From positions 1 to 5,550 of the forward strand of contig JAEZJL010000368.1 of the NCBI GenBank assembly GCA_023415815.1: a stretch of DNA of 5,550 nt, written 5' to 3'. Source of the stretch: Bacillota bacterium. Lineage in GTDB: Bacteria > Bacillota > Clostridia > Acetivibrionales > DTU013. This document shows, one piece after another, positions 4,864-5,550 of the stretch. Under the pieces are notes generated by a model, which was given only the letters and a program-made list of their open reading frames with translations, searched no databases and was not told the DNA's origin. Position 1 is the stretch's first letter. The number at the start of each line of letters is the position of its first letter. Both the position numbers and the translations under genes were made by a program.

Positions 4864-5550
4864 ATTTTAAAATGTCTCCGGCATTGCTCATAAAAAGCGC
4901 CATAGAGTTCATCGTATGATTTCACCTTTTCCTTAACCGGCTCGACTGTTTTTGCGAAGGTGATCATGCTGTCGGCAGCGTCTTCAAGGCTGGAAAAGCA
5001 AGTCTTTGACGCCGCCAGCATTGCGCTTCCCATGGCCGCGTCTACGACGGCGGGCACCTTCAGCATGCGGTTCATGATGCTTGCCCGGATGCGAAGCCAC
5101 GCATCCGACCTGCAGCCGCCTCCGGATGTGAATATTTCATTACCCACCACACAGCCCAGGTTCTCGTTAAGATTGTAGGCAAGCCGTTCCACATAGCCGA
5201 CCCCTTCCATAAGCGCCGTATACAATATCCTCTCGTCGGAGGTATCCCCCAGGATGAATTCCCGGGCTTCAGGGTCTATGAAGGGATATCTTTCACCGAC
5301 CCCCGTCAGCGGGTACACAAGAACGCCTGTAGGGAAGAGCATTTCCGCCGAAGCGTTCAGCCTGCCGAATTCGCTTTTGTCGAATCTGCTGTTAAGACAG
5401 ATTCCGCCTACATTGGACGCGCCTCCCGCCAGCCAGGAGCCTGAAGGCAGCTTGTGGCAGTAGCTGCTCCCGGTTGGGTCTCTTACGATGTCCGGGGATA
5501 CTCCCTTGAGGACCAAGGTCGTGCCCAGGATGGTCGCCCAGCTGCCCGTA
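4857..5550 (-). CDS. FGGY-family carbohydrate kinase, C-terminal part (5' end outside window)
   Basis: The frame is open to the right edge, giving 230 visible residues and a TGA stop; the N-terminal half lies outside the window. The enzyme would phosphorylate a sugar or polyol with ATP. The fragment begins TGSWATILGTTLVLKGVS, followed by SGSWLAGGASNVGG, then YPLTGVGERYPF. It then reaches the nucleotide-binding stretch FTSGGGCRSDAWLRIR (GGG at visible residues 143-145) and VDAAMGSAMLAA, which fits the FGGY C-terminal domain. The GTTLVLK...WLAGGASN...GERYPF pattern recalls the ketose-kinase branch that includes plant and cyanobacterial D-ribulose/D-xylulose kinases, so a ketopentose is a plausible substrate (inference). 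An internal TTG at 5516 is not taken as the start because the conserved domain continues upstream of it. The gene is coupled to the phosphomutase. Confidence 0.9.
   Translation of the reverse strand, partial: TGSWATILGTTLVLKGVSPDIVRDPTGSSYCHKLPSGSWLAGGASNVGGICLNSRFDKSEFGRLNASAEMLFPTGVLVYPLTGVGERYPFIDPEAREFILGDTSDERILYTALMEGVGYVERLAYNLNENLGCVVGNEIFTSGGGCRSDAWLRIRASIMNRMLKVPAVVDAAMGSAMLAASKTCFSSLEDAADSMITFAKTVEPVKEKVKSYDELYGAFYEQCRRHFKMR

Noticed and set aside
1..5550. Defence system, toxin-antitoxin pair, CRISPR array or phage-derived module
   Set aside because: All six genes have intact metabolic-enzyme motifs and no regularly spaced direct repeats, small paired toxin-like genes or phage genes were seen.

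Overview
This window looks like a metabolic accessory locus of a Firmicutes/Clostridia-type bacterium. The clues are roughly balanced GC, strong GGAGG Shine-Dalgarno sequences, short intergenic gaps, a TATAAT promoter element, a hairpin-plus-T-run terminator and Firmicutes-like protein families. The lineage is inferred from style and was not tested by any search. All six recognisable genes lie on the minus strand, so transcription runs from high to low coordinates. I saw no rRNA, tRNA, CRISPR array, insertion sequence or phage gene.

Upstream block (5550 down to about 3391): the C-terminal part of an FGGY-family sugar kinase (cut by the window edge) is followed, 4 nt after its stop, by a phosphomannomutase/phosphoglucomutase with a TTG start. 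A convincing Rho-independent terminator (3391-3440) closes this block.

The 371-base gap (3159-3529) holds that terminator, several short palindromes and a probable promoter with a perfect TATAAT (3258-3263). The promoter and leader are framed by nested inverted repeats that look like operators or a structured leader.

Downstream block (3158 down to 1): an iron-dependent alcohol dehydrogenase of the butanol-dehydrogenase/YqhD type; a DapA-superfamily pyruvate aldolase that resembles 2-keto-3-deoxy sugar-acid aldolases rather than true dihydrodipicolinate synthase; an archaeal-type (cupin) glucose-6-phosphate isomerase with a long C-terminal extension; and the first 42 codons of a 3-hexulose-6-phosphate synthase. 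The gaps between them are 21 to 58 nt, consistent with one operon.

Working model (inference): the aldolase splits a 2-keto-3-deoxy sugar acid to pyruvate plus an aldehyde, and the dehydrogenase reduces the aldehyde. The cupin isomerase and hexulose-phosphate synthase form part of a ribulose-monophosphate (RuMP) node. That node links glucose-6-P, fructose-6-P and ribulose-5-P with formaldehyde, and the kinase may supply a phosphorylated ketose. The window is best described as an unusual combination of known enzyme families. I did not find evidence of a wholly new kind of system.
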